Assembly: GCA_947489445.1 (NCBI GenBank)
Contig: CANLDN010000013.1
Coordinates: 46,722 to 110,721, forward strand
DNA: 64,000 nt
Direction: 5' to 3'
Source: an uncultured Paracoccaceae bacterium
GTDB lineage: Bacteria; Pseudomonadota; Alphaproteobacteria; Rhodobacterales; Rhodobacteraceae
The position numbers and the translations under genes were made by a program. Shown piece after piece: positions 1 to 8,935 of the stretch. How positions within the stretch are numbered: position 1 is the stretch's first letter; the number at the start of each line of letters is the position of its first letter. The notes under the pieces are model-generated. The model worked only from the letters and a program-made list of their open reading frames with translations. It was not told the origin of the DNA and did no database searches.

Positions 1-622
1 AGGTCGTGGTTGGCACCATTGATAGACCCGCCGCCCGGCTGCGCAGCATGTCGCCGCGCGGTGCGTCAATTGTCGGCTGGCTACCGGTATAGCAGTGGAT
101 TGTCGTCATCCACCCGGTCTGCAGCCCCCATGTATCATCGATCAGTTTGACGACAGGCGCGAGCGCGTTGGTCGTACAAGATGCATTGGATACAACCGCT
201 TGGCCAGCGAGCAGGTGATCGTTGGCGCCCAAGACCATGGTCAGGTCAGCCGCGTCAGATGGTCCGGAAATGAGGATGCGCCTTGCCCCGGCCCGCAGGC
301 CCCGTTCGGCGATATCACGGGTGTTGGCCTTGCCGGTGCATTCCAGACAGATATCGACGCCGGACAGGTTCAGCCCGCTGACATCGGGTGTTTGATAAAG
401 TGGGATTGCCTTGCCGTCGATGACGAGAGCGCCCGCCTGCAGCTCTGCCGTGCCAGCGTAGGGGCCAAAGACGCTATCATAGGCAAACAGATATGCGCAA
501 AGGTCAGGAGCGGCGATATCGTTGATCCCGACGATGTCGATACCGGGCCATTTGCCGGTCGCCCAAGCCCGCAGCATTGTTCGCCCGATACGACCGAACC
601 CATTGATGAAGACACGCGCCAT
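1..622 (-). CDS. gap: glyceraldehyde-3-phosphate dehydrogenase, N-terminal part (runs off the window)
   Basis: NAD(P)-dependent glycolytic/gluconeogenic dehydrogenase that oxidises glyceraldehyde 3-phosphate to 1,3-bisphosphoglycerate in the cytoplasm. The translation begins MARVFINGFGRIGR, the Rossmann dinucleotide-binding motif. The catalytic cysteine lies in SNASCTTNALAP, and the C-terminal edge reads AAGLSMVPTTT, which is typical of the family. About 207 codons are present; the rest lies left of base 1. The residue after the catalytic CTTN is Ala where most GAPDHs have Cys, and the following segment (SQPTIDAPRGD) differs from the usual DQRTLDLPHKD. This may therefore be a secondary paralogue or a GapB/Epd-like enzyme rather than the main glycolytic GAPDH. 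Confidence 0.9.
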   Translation of the reverse strand, partial: MARVFINGFGRIGRTMLRAWATGKWPGIDIVGINDIAAPDLCAYLFAYDSVFGPYAGTAELQAGALVIDGKAIPLYQTPDVSGLNLSGVDICLECTGKANTRDIAERGLRAGARRILISGPSDAADLTMVLGANDHLLAGQAVVSNASCTTNALAPVVKLIDDTWGLQTGWMTTIHCYTGSQPTIDAPRGDMLRSRAAGLSMVPTTT

Positions 623-1099
623 GGCCTCCCCTTCCCTCACGTGGCTGTGATGCCGCAACTTAGCGTCACATACAACACGTGGGGTTTCATGTGCCCCGGC
701 CATGCAGCTATAAGGAGATCGGGTTTGGGAATCGGGAGAGTGAAACCTGCGGGTGTACGAGAATCGATGTCGATTCTGTCACGCACATCAATCGTGATCT
801 TTGCTGAGTCGGTTTATGTGGCTGAAATTTCACAAAAATGGTGATTTGTTAGCCACAATGTTTGCCTGAATGCACAGTCTTAATAAAAAATCACGGGTTA
901 TCAGTGAAAATGGGTATTAATCGGCAAAAAATTGCCGGACACTGATGCAAGTCACCGCACCAATGCCGGGTCAAAAGCCGGTTTAAGAGCCATGAAACAA
1001 CAAGTTGGCGTCACTTTTTGGCCTAATTTGAATGAGACTAGACGATGAGGGCTATCGGAGATTCCGCATGGCCACCGAAGTTTGAAAGCTGGATGTGAG
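623..1099. other. divergent intergenic region between gap and the kinase operon
   Basis: No convincing gene. It must hold the promoters for gap (leftward) and the kinase cluster (rightward). It contains an 18-base palindrome (listed separately) and a small hairpin, CGGCAA-aaaa-TTGCCG, at 922-937. A five-codon frame (ATGGCCACCGAAGTTTGA) lies just upstream of the kinase start and is probably meaningless. Confidence 0.6.
760..777. promoter_or_regulatory. 18-base perfect palindrome, candidate operator
   Basis: AGAATCGA-TG-TCGATTCT: two perfect 8-base arms around a 2-base centre, about 140 bases upstream of gap and 320 upstream of the kinase gene. The short spacer and lack of a T-run argue for a dimeric regulator site rather than a terminator. 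The regulator is unknown. Confidence 0.4.
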
Positions 1100-3343
1100 A
1101 TGGGTAAGGCGCAAGTACAAGATAACGCGGACGACAAGGACGGCTTCGTTGATGAACTGAAGCCGGGCACCAAGTTGATGCACGGTCAGTACACGATCGA
1201 AAGCTTCCTGAACGCAGGTGGATTTGGCATTACGTATCTTGCCAAAGACAGCCTCGACCGCAAAATCGTGATTAAAGAGTGTTTCCCCGGCGCGTTTTGC
1301 CGCCGGAGTCGTTATGTTGTGCAAGCCCGTTCGCGTGCCCATCAGAATGAATTGAAATCTATCGTACGTTTGTTCGTACAGGAGGCTCGCAGCCTCGCGA
1401 AACTGGATCACCCCAATATCGTGGGCGTGCATCAGGTGTTCGAAGATAACGACACAGCCTACATGGCGCTCGACTTTGTTGAGGGTCGTGATCTGCTGGA
1501 CACGATCGAAGACCCGAACCATGGCCTGACGCCTGTACAGATCAAATCGATCCTGAAGGAAGTCTTGGGTGCCGTCGGCTTTATCCACGATCAGGGTATC
1601 CTGCACCGTGATATTTCGCCCGATAACATTCTGATCAATCAGGACTTCCATCCTGTGCTGATCGACTTTGGTGCCGCCCGTGAAGAGGCCACCAAGCAGA
1701 GCCGTGTTCTGTCGGCCCTCCGCGTGGTCAAAGATGGCTATTCCCCGCAGGAATTTTATATTGCCGGGTCCGAGCAGAGCCCGAGCAGTGATCTGTATGC
1801 GTTGGCTGCATCGTTCTATCACTTGATCAACAAGGACGTACCGCCAAATTCTCAGGCCCGTTTGGCTGCAATCGCCTCGGGTGATGCGGACCCTTACGAA
1901 CCGCTTGCTGGTCGTTTCCCGGACTATGAAGATCATTTCCTGACCGCGATCGACAAAGCCTTGGCTGTTTTGCCAAAAGATCGTTTGCAGTCAGCCACCG
2001 AATGGCTTGACGTGATGGAAGGCAATCAGGGCAATGTCACGCCGCTGAATGTTGCCAACCCCGCCACCGAAACGCCGGCTGTCCCTGATGCAGGTGCTAC
2101 CAAGAAATCCAAGATGCCCCTTTTGTTGGGTTCGGCTGCCGCGGTAGCCCTGTTGGTTGGTGTCGGTGTTGTCACAATGACGGGTGGCGATGATGCTGCC
2201 GTGGCTCCGGTTGACACCGCAACAACGCCGCAGGTGACTGAACAGCCTGTGACTGCTGCGACCGTCACGACACCTGCAACACCGGAACCCGTTGTTGAAC
2301 CAACGACCGAACCTGAGGTTGTTGCAACCGCCACACCTGAACCTGTTGTAGTGGAACCAGCGCCCGCGCCTGTTGTTGTGGAAGATCCCGCACCGCAGCC
2401 AGCCCCGGTTATCGTGGAAGAAACACCACCGGCTGTTGCGGAAGAGCCAACAACGGCGCCGGTCATTGTCGAAGGTCCGGTGATTGTGGATCAACCGACC
2501 CCGGATGTCCGCCCAACAACCCGCCCGGAGAGCGTCGAACTGGCCGCGATCCCGGAGCCAGAGCCATTGCCGGAGCCGTTGGCGACTCCGCGCCCCGAAG
2601 TGACGGAGCCCGCGGCAAACGCGCAGCTGCCTGATCAGGTAAGCAGCGGTCCATCTGCGGATACTGAGACAGCGAATGTTAATCTGCCCGGCACGCCGGA
2701 TGCGGTTGCGGCGGTTGGCACGGGTCCAGAGGTTGATATTGCAGCTGTTACGCCGGGCAATGAACTGACACCAAGCGGCGTTCAGTCGACATGGTCCGTG
2801 CAGTTGCCATTCTCGCCAACGGCACCTGATTCAGCCGTGATTGGTCAGATTGCGCCTGTGTCACCTGTTTGGGTGCAGCCAGGTTTGGAGATCACATCTG
2901 TCAACGGTGTTTTGGTGGATGCGATTGATGACATCCCTGCGGTATTGCGTGCGACGAGCAATACCTCGGTGCAGTCACCCAGCTTGAACGTGACATTCGG
3001 AACGCGCAACCCGGCATCGGGCGAGCTTCTTGATCGTGAATGGGTCGTACCTGTGGTGCAAGAGACGACACTTTTGAATGGTGTGCGGTTTGAAACAGTA
3101 TTTGCCGGGTCGAACTGGCGGACAACTGTCGTTGAGGCGCCCAGCGAACTTGCTGGAGTTCTCGAGGTTGGCGACCTTGTTGTGTCTTTCATCAGCACGG
3201 GCGAAGAAGTCACCGGGCGGGATACGCTGAAGGATATTTTCGAGCGTGAACTGATTGCAGGCACTGAAGTATTCCTGTTTGCCGTTGAGCGCGGTGACAG
3301 CACTTGGGCCTCGCAGCTGATCTATTCGGGTGTGCAGGACTAA
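1100..3343 (+). CDS. transmembrane Ser/Thr protein kinase with duplicated PDZ-like C-terminus
   Basis: Eukaryotic-type (PknB/Stk-like) protein kinase, 747 residues. Visible elements are the glycine loop NAGGFGITY (38-46), the ATP-binding Lys in VIKE (about 59), the catalytic loop HRDISPDN (169-176) and DFG (189-191). A membrane segment lies near 335-356. A long Pro/Val/Glu/Thr-rich linker (about 365-535) follows, then a C-terminal region with two copies of a PDZ-like pattern (PGLEITSVNGV and VLEVGDLVVSF). This predicts a cytoplasmic kinase and a periplasmic sensor or protein-binding tail. I chose ATG 1100 over the in-frame TTG six codons earlier because it has a GGA-containing ribosome site. 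It is the first gene of a cluster with an FHA protein and a PP2C phosphatase, the natural reader and eraser of its phosphorylations. Confidence 0.88.
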   Translation: MGKAQVQDNADDKDGFVDELKPGTKLMHGQYTIESFLNAGGFGITYLAKDSLDRKIVIKECFPGAFCRRSRYVVQARSRAHQNELKSIVRLFVQEARSLAKLDHPNIVGVHQVFEDNDTAYMALDFVEGRDLLDTIEDPNHGLTPVQIKSILKEVLGAVGFIHDQGILHRDISPDNILINQDFHPVLIDFGAAREEATKQSRVLSALRVVKDGYSPQEFYIAGSEQSPSSDLYALAASFYHLINKDVPPNSQARLAAIASGDADPYEPLAGRFPDYEDHFLTAIDKALAVLPKDRLQSATEWLDVMEGNQGNVTPLNVANPATETPAVPDAGATKKSKMPLLLGSAAAVALLVGVGVVTMTGGDDAAVAPVDTATTPQVTEQPVTAATVTTPATPEPVVEPTTEPEVVATATPEPVVVEPAPAPVVVEDPAPQPAPVIVEETPPAVAEEPTTAPVIVEGPVIVDQPTPDVRPTTRPESVELAAIPEPEPLPEPLATPRPEVTEPAANAQLPDQVSSGPSADTETANVNLPGTPDAVAAVGTGPEVDIAAVTPGNELTPSGVQSTWSVQLPFSPTAPDSAVIGQIAPVSPVWVQPGLEITSVNGVLVDAIDDIPAVLRATSNTSVQSPSLNVTFGTRNPASGELLDREWVVPVVQETTLLNGVRFETVFAGSNWRTTVVEAPSELAGVLEVGDLVVSFISTGEEVTGRDTLKDIFERELIAGTEVFLFAVERGDSTWASQLIYSGVQD

Positions 3344-3397
3344 TATGTGGTCAGGACCGGGGGGTCTTGTCGGCAACGAAATCGGAAGGTAGGTAAC

Positions 3398-4258
3398 ATG
3401 AAATTCATTCGTGATCTCATCGGCAAAAAGCGTAACGCGAACAGAACTGGACGTGCCAGTGGTGTGGAATCGCTGGAACAGTCGTATCGTGACACCATCG
3501 GATCAATTGTTGACGAAAAAGACGCTTTGCGGCGTCGCGACGCGGCTGAACCCGCTGCTGTCACCGACATTTTGACCAATATCAACTCCAAGGTGAATTC
3601 ATCTGCCGACCAAGTCCGTGTTGTCAAAGCAGATCCGCCATTGAAGACACCCGCCGTCAATATCTGGGATATGGAAGATGACGGTTCGTCAACAGAACTG
3701 CCTGATATTGCGCCAGAATTGCCAACACCTGCGCCTGCAGCGACTGCCTCTGCGGCCGCAGCCCGTTCACCCGCCCGTGCGCGTCGCACAAAGACCCGCC
3801 TGATCGGGTTTGAAAAATCCGACGGTGATGTTGTCGATCTGTTCAACGATGCCCCCAAGGCCGCACCAACACAGCGTGCCAAGTTCCCCGTGGGCTGGAT
3901 CGTTGTTGTTGACGGCCCCGGTCGTGGCGAAGCGTTTTCGCTGCTGTCGGGCATGTCCCAGATTGGCCGTGGCGAAGATCAGGCCGTACAGCTTGATTTT
4001 GGCGACAACTCCATTTCGCGCACAAACCATGCGGCGATCGTCTATGACCCTGAAAGCAAGGAATTCCTGCTGGGTCATGGCGGCAAGTCGAACATTGTGC
4101 GCCTGAATGACAAGCCATTGATCAGCAATGAAGCGCTGAAAACTGGTGATGTAATGCGTATTGGTGAGACAGTTCTGCGCTTTGTCGCCCTGTGCGATGA
4201 CAAATTCGACTGGGCATCTGGCGCTACTGGGGAGGACGAAGATGTGGCGATCGCCTGA
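3398..4258 (+). CDS. FHA-domain phosphothreonine-binding protein
   Basis: 286 residues starting MKFIRDLIGKKRN after a good ribosome site (AAGGTAGG). The N-terminal 180 residues are charged or Ala/Pro-rich and probably disordered, with an RRR/RARRTK basic patch. The C-terminal 90 residues form an FHA domain, with MSQIGRGEDQAVQL (the GR of strand 3), NSISRTNHAAI (the S..H phosphothreonine pocket) and a C-terminal GDVMRIGETVLRF strand. Such domains bind phosphothreonine peptides. Its place directly after a kinase gene and overlapping a PP2C gene suggests it is a substrate or adaptor of that kinase. The upstream extension to 3347 lacks a better start and is left out. Confidence 0.85.
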   Translation: MKFIRDLIGKKRNANRTGRASGVESLEQSYRDTIGSIVDEKDALRRRDAAEPAAVTDILTNINSKVNSSADQVRVVKADPPLKTPAVNIWDMEDDGSSTELPDIAPELPTPAPAATASAAAARSPARARRTKTRLIGFEKSDGDVVDLFNDAPKAAPTQRAKFPVGWIVVVDGPGRGEAFSLLSGMSQIGRGEDQAVQLDFGDNSISRTNHAAIVYDPESKEFLLGHGGKSNIVRLNDKPLISNEALKTGDVMRIGETVLRFVALCDDKFDWASGATGEDEDVAIA

Positions 4259-5315
4259 ACCTCGTTTTGACGTCGCTTCGGCGATTTGTCAGGGCGGACG
4301 TGATTATCAAGAAGACGCGATTGTCACCGACTTTCCGTTCGGAATGGACAGCGGTGTTGTGGTCCTTGCTGACGGCATGGGTGGCCATGCCGCCGGTGAT
4401 GTGGCCAGCAAAATCGTGGTCACCGAAGTCTTTAGCGAACTGAAGTTCCAGAGTGCAAACTTTGCTGATTTCGAGTCAGAGATTCCGCAATATCTGACAT
4501 CTGCCGCAGTCAACGCGAACAATATCGTTCGCGAGCACGTGACCGCGCATCCTGAAACCCGCGGCATGGGTGCGACGCTGGTATCCCTGGTCGTGATCGA
4601 AAACCGCATGTTCTGGATGTCGATCGGCGACAGTCCATTGTATCATTATCGCGCCGGTCGGATGCAGCAGTTGAACGAGGACCATTCAATGGCCCCTCAG
4701 ATCGATTTTATGGTGCAACAGGGCTTGCTTGACGCGGAAGCGGGCAAGAACCACCCTGATCGCAACTGCCTGACCTCCGTTATTCTGGGTGATCGTGTAG
4801 CGAAGTCCGATTGCCCCAAGACACCTTTTGAGTTGCAGGTTGGTGATATTGTTGTCGTGTCCAGCGACGGTTTGCAGTATCTCGAAGACGAAAAGATCCA
4901 GAAAATCCTGCACCGCTATCGTCGCCGCAAGAGCGCTGAGATTTGCGGTCATCTTCTGGAAGCCATTGAGGCGCTTGCCGATCCCGATCAGGACAATTGT
5001 TCCTTTTCCGTCATCAAGTTGAACCATAACAAGCCGGTCATCCGCGCGATCCGCGCCAAGCCTGTTGGCCATGTTGAAACACATGCCGCCACGGTCACCC
5101 GTGTTGTTGAAATGGATGATGCTGCCAATGATGATCGTATCGTTCCTGGAAAGGGCGGTAAGGTTGAATCCGAATTGCAGCTGCCCCCAGTGATCAAGGA
5201 AGTAAAACCCGTCAAACCTGTCGAGGCCATCAAGGCAAGTGACGGTAGTGATGACCAGACACAGGAGGTTGATGCGGCTGCGCCACCGGCTAAAATAGCT
5301 GCCGGAGGCAAGTAA
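4242..5315 (+). CDS. PP2C-family Ser/Thr protein phosphatase
   Basis: 357 residues, metal-dependent PPM/PP2C phosphatase. The metal-binding motifs are RDYQEDA near the N-terminus, ADGMGGHAAGD, VVSSDGL and the final DQDNCSF. The last 90 residues (after about 260) are a low-complexity tail rich in Val, Lys and Ala with no clear domain. ATG 4242 is preceded by GGAGGA and overlaps the FHA gene by 17 bases, so translation is coupled; the open frame further upstream only runs through the FHA gene. It is predicted to reverse phosphorylation by the kinase two genes upstream. The stop overlaps the next start in a TAATG arrangement. Confidence 0.9.
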   Translation: MWRSPEPRFDVASAICQGGRDYQEDAIVTDFPFGMDSGVVVLADGMGGHAAGDVASKIVVTEVFSELKFQSANFADFESEIPQYLTSAAVNANNIVREHVTAHPETRGMGATLVSLVVIENRMFWMSIGDSPLYHYRAGRMQQLNEDHSMAPQIDFMVQQGLLDAEAGKNHPDRNCLTSVILGDRVAKSDCPKTPFELQVGDIVVVSSDGLQYLEDEKIQKILHRYRRRKSAEICGHLLEAIEALADPDQDNCSFSVIKLNHNKPVIRAIRAKPVGHVETHAATVTRVVEMDDAANDDRIVPGKGGKVESELQLPPVIKEVKPVKPVEAIKASDGSDDQTQEVDAAAPPAKIAAGGK

Positions 5316-6691
5316 TGTCGAATCAATCGGTGGGGAACCGAGTTCAAAAAGAACTCTCGCAGGCAGTGGCGTCAGGCCGTTTGCCTGCGAATGTGCAGAA
5401 ACGTGCCAAACAATTGCTCGCCCGCATTGAGACGCCTGTGCGTCTTGGTCTGATGGGTATGCCGGGGTCGGGCAAATCAACATTGTTGAACTTGCTGGTC
5501 GGCTCGGATGTGTTGCCAGAGGGCGCAAAACTTCCCACCTTGCAACTGACCTATGGCGAGACGGAGCAGGCGATCTGCACGCTTTCAGACGGCTCCAAGA
5601 CCACGCTTCCGACAGCGGACGCGCAGCAGATATCTGAACTGGCCCCGGCCTTCGTGGAAATCGAAATGCCCTTGCCCGCACTGGCCAAAATTTCAGTGCT
5701 GGAGGTCGTGACACCCGACGATCCCACCTCGATCCACCGTGCGAGCCAATGGGCGGCGAAGCGCAGTGATGTCGCGCTGTGGTGTACCCAAGGGTTCAAC
5801 CCGACGGAGCAATCGATCTGGGCGCAGATGCCTGACATCATCAAGGACCATGCTTTCCTGATGGTGACCAAGGCCGATTTTTTGCACAAAAATGGCATGA
5901 TGGACGCCACCATAGCTGCCATCCGCGCCGTGGCGAACGACGAATTCAACCAAATTTTGCCAATTGCCACCATCGATGCGATTGCTGCGCGACAGCCTGA
6001 TGGCTCTGTCAACAAGAGCAAAATGCGTGAAAGTGGCGGGCTTGCGCTGATTTCCGCCGTATTGAAACAAGTTGAAATGGGTCGCCAGTCCGCTGTGGAT
6101 ATGGCGGACATTCTGCTGCATCAGCATGCCGATGATCTTGCGCCTGAGGCAGCAGCGGATGAACCTACCGCAAACCCAGCAAAAGAAGGTGTTTCGGACA
6201 CTCAAACGACCGAATCAGCCGAGATTCCGGTCAATCAGATCGAAACCGCTATCGAAGACACTGTTGCGGAGACCGAAACGCCCACACCGACCGGTGACGC
6301 GGCGGAACCGCATGATCCCGAACCCATTGAGGCAGAACAAGAATCCAATGTTGTCACCCTTCACCCCGCGACACGCGACGCCTATGAACAGGCCGTGGGA
6401 TACATTGTGACGCAGAGCCGCGCACTGATTGAAGCGGCTGAAAATATGGGTGATGCGGCCCCTTCGGAGATCATCGCCAAGGCCGTCGAGCATGTGCAAT
6501 GGGTGAGCGATCACCTTAATGAACACGGCGATGACGCAGATCCGCTGCTGATGCGCGCGCGTGACGCCGCGTTGGACGCCGCTGATCTGGTACAGTTGAT
6601 GCAAATGGAAAAGCGTGACAGTGCTGCTGTTGAAGCCCTGAGCCTAATGTTACAAATAAAGCGTGAACTGCAGGCAGATCTGGCTGCTTAA
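5315..6691 (+). CDS. P-loop GTPase (dynamin/Era-like superfamily) with acidic C-terminal extension
   Basis: 458 residues. Walker A is GMPGSGKST (48-56) and the base-specificity motif is TKAD (185-188). The usual G3 DxxG reads VVTPDD (around 131-136), so the canonical switch II glycine appears lost. After about residue 250 comes an acidic, Pro/Glu/Thr-rich linker, then a helical C-terminal domain from about 345 (QAVGYIVTQSRALIEAAENM onward). It is the first of three GTPases in this cluster and translationally coupled to the PP2C gene. A cytoplasmic GTPase is clear; its function is unknown. Confidence 0.75.
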   Translation: MSNQSVGNRVQKELSQAVASGRLPANVQKRAKQLLARIETPVRLGLMGMPGSGKSTLLNLLVGSDVLPEGAKLPTLQLTYGETEQAICTLSDGSKTTLPTADAQQISELAPAFVEIEMPLPALAKISVLEVVTPDDPTSIHRASQWAAKRSDVALWCTQGFNPTEQSIWAQMPDIIKDHAFLMVTKADFLHKNGMMDATIAAIRAVANDEFNQILPIATIDAIAARQPDGSVNKSKMRESGGLALISAVLKQVEMGRQSAVDMADILLHQHADDLAPEAAADEPTANPAKEGVSDTQTTESAEIPVNQIETAIEDTVAETETPTPTGDAAEPHDPEPIEAEQESNVVTLHPATRDAYEQAVGYIVTQSRALIEAAENMGDAAPSEIIAKAVEHVQWVSDHLNEHGDDADPLLMRARDAALDAADLVQLMQMEKRDSAAVEALSLMLQIKRELQADLAA

Positions 6692-6853
6692 ACGCGGCAC
6701 TATAAATAAAATTTAATGAAAACAGCGCCATACTTTTGACGTGCTGCTCTGTTTCCATTATCGCAATAAAACCACTGTATGTCTCGTGATTTGGCGACGG
6801 GACGAACAACTGCTAAAGGTGGTGCCAACACGATTGATTGAGGACGGACAAGA

Positions 6854-8935
6854 ATGAAGATGGAAGAGCTGACAAAAGGGGACGGATACAAAGTCCCTGC
6901 AGCACACCACCCTTTCATGCGGCTTGGTCTGGAAAAGCTTAGTGAGTTCCATGATGAGATTGTTGATCTCGAGGCGACCCTTGGGGACGTCGTAAAGCTG
7001 GGCGGGCCTGACGCAGAAAAGAAAGCTGGCAGGCTTATCAAGCAGTTACGTGCGTTTGAACCCAGCATCACGATGATTGGTCAGATCAAATCGGGTAAGA
7101 CATCGCTGGTGAACGCGATGGTTGGTCGCCCTGATCTGCTGCCTGCGGATGTGAACCCGTGGACGTCGGTTGTGACCTCGTTGCATCTGAATGCCCCGCT
7201 CCCTGCGGATGCACCCACCGCGACATTCCAGTTTTTTAGTCAAGGCGAGTGGGATCATCTGGTCGAAAACGGTGGCCGAATCGGTGAACTTTCTGCCCGC
7301 GCGGGTGCCGATGACGAGTTGGACAAAGTCCGTGAACAAATCGCGGAGATGCGCGAAAAGACAAAACTGCGCCTTGGCCGCAAGTTTGAACTGCTGTTGG
7401 GCCAGAAACATAACTATGCCGAACTGAATGATGATCTGGTGCAGCGTTACGTCTGCATGGGCGATGATTTTGAGGATCTTGACGAAGAAGACCAGCAGGG
7501 TCGCTTTGCCGATATCACCAAATCCGCCGATCTGTATCTTGAGGCAAAGGCCATTCCGATGCCGCTGTGTCTGCGCGACACGCCCGGTGTCAACGATACC
7601 TTCATGATGCGCGAGCAGATCACGATCAACGCCCTGCGCGACAGCCGTATCTGCGTGGTCGTGCTGTCTGCCCATCAGGCGCTGAGTTCGATGGATATGG
7701 GCCTGATCCGCCTGATCGCAAACGTGAAATCACGCGAAGTGATTATCTTTGTGAACCGGATCGACGAACTGTCGAACCCGGCTGAGCAGGTTCCTGAAAT
7801 CCGCGACAGCATCTTGCAGACATTGGCCGACAATAACGGCCCCGAAAATCCCGAGCTGATATTCGGTAGCGCCTATTGGGCCAATATCGCGCTGGCTGAA
7901 AACCTTGATGATATCGTCGCGGATAGTGCGGCAGCCATGTTCAACTGGGCAGAGGCTTCGCTGAGTTCGGAAACGGCAGGCATGGAAACCAACGAACTGG
8001 TTTGGCATTTGTCTGGTGTGCCCCAACTGTACCGCGCGCTCGCCGAGCGGGTCACGGAAGGACCCGGTGCTGAAATTCTGACCGCGTCCCGCAAACGCGC
8101 CCTGAACCTTGTGGGCGGTGTGCGCGCCTCAAACTCTGTCGTGTCGATGCGGTTGGATGGCGACGGTGTGAATGTGATGCCGCATGCCGATCTTGTTGCC
8201 CATCTGGACAAGCTTGAAGCGGATAATCTGAAATTCCTTAATGACCGGCTGGATATTGTATTCCAGCAGTTCGGGTCGCGTGTGGATCAGTCCCACAAAC
8301 GGTTCCTTGATCGCGCGCTGGAATCGCTGTTGCAGCACCTCGAAACCAATGGCGAAGATGAGGTTTGGCAATACAGCCCCGACGGCCTGCGCATGTTGTT
8401 GCGGACCAGCTATCAGGTGATGCGCCGCAATGTATCATCCACCTGTGAACAGGTGTTCGCCAGCGCATCTGGCGATCTGGCCGATACGTATCGGACTGCT
8501 TTTGGTGTGGCTGTTGAAAACTTTTCGATCACCCCGCCGGCTGCCCCTGAAATTCCGGCCCCCGTGTCGCTGGGCCAGACGATTGCATTGGATTTGCAAA
8601 CATCCTGGTGGAAAGGGTGGTGGAAACGCCGCAAGGGTTATCGTGCTTTTGCCAGCGGCTTCTATGACCTGATTGAAGCCGAAACCGCCCCGATTGTAGA
8701 CGAATTGAAGGTCCGCCAAGCGGCTGATATCCGCGCCATGGCCGAACACGAATTGCGTGAATTCTTGGCCGAGCAACGCGGTTTCCTGACGGATATTAGT
8801 GACAAATCCAACCTGAGCGTTGACGATTTAGAAGATATTTTCGGTATTACTGCCCAGCAAGAGCGGGACGAGCTGTTTGACTTCATCTTTGAAGAACTCA
8901 GCGCTGGCCCGGCTGAAGCAGAAGGAACGGCGTAA
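6854..8935 (+). CDS. dynamin-like large GTPase
   Basis: 693 residues. G1 is GQIKSGKTS (76-84), G3 is DTPG (242-245) and G4 is NRID (301-304). The large insertion between G1 and G3 and the long helical C-terminal half (after about 400) fit bacterial dynamin-like proteins. The segment TSWWKGWWKRRKGYRAF near 590 is aromatic and basic and could be a membrane-contacting paddle, though that is inference. A 162-base gap precedes the gene, so a second promoter is possible. The last codon overlaps the next start (TAATG). Confidence 0.8.
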   Translation: MKMEELTKGDGYKVPAAHHPFMRLGLEKLSEFHDEIVDLEATLGDVVKLGGPDAEKKAGRLIKQLRAFEPSITMIGQIKSGKTSLVNAMVGRPDLLPADVNPWTSVVTSLHLNAPLPADAPTATFQFFSQGEWDHLVENGGRIGELSARAGADDELDKVREQIAEMREKTKLRLGRKFELLLGQKHNYAELNDDLVQRYVCMGDDFEDLDEEDQQGRFADITKSADLYLEAKAIPMPLCLRDTPGVNDTFMMREQITINALRDSRICVVVLSAHQALSSMDMGLIRLIANVKSREVIIFVNRIDELSNPAEQVPEIRDSILQTLADNNGPENPELIFGSAYWANIALAENLDDIVADSAAAMFNWAEASLSSETAGMETNELVWHLSGVPQLYRALAERVTEGPGAEILTASRKRALNLVGGVRASNSVVSMRLDGDGVNVMPHADLVAHLDKLEADNLKFLNDRLDIVFQQFGSRVDQSHKRFLDRALESLLQHLETNGEDEVWQYSPDGLRMLLRTSYQVMRRNVSSTCEQVFASASGDLADTYRTAFGVAVENFSITPPAAPEIPAPVSLGQTIALDLQTSWWKGWWKRRKGYRAFASGFYDLIEAETAPIVDELKVRQAADIRAMAEHELREFLAEQRGFLTDISDKSNLSVDDLEDIFGITAQQERDELFDFIFEELSAGPAEAEGTA

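Noticed and set aside
95..844. Long plus-strand frame over the first gene
   Set aside because: It is the antisense of gap, whose family motifs are unmistakable on the minus strand.
1991..2494. Minus-strand frames with Thr/Gly- or Arg/Asn-rich products
   Set aside because: They are antisense to the Pro/Val/Glu-rich linker of the kinase and are low-complexity artefacts.
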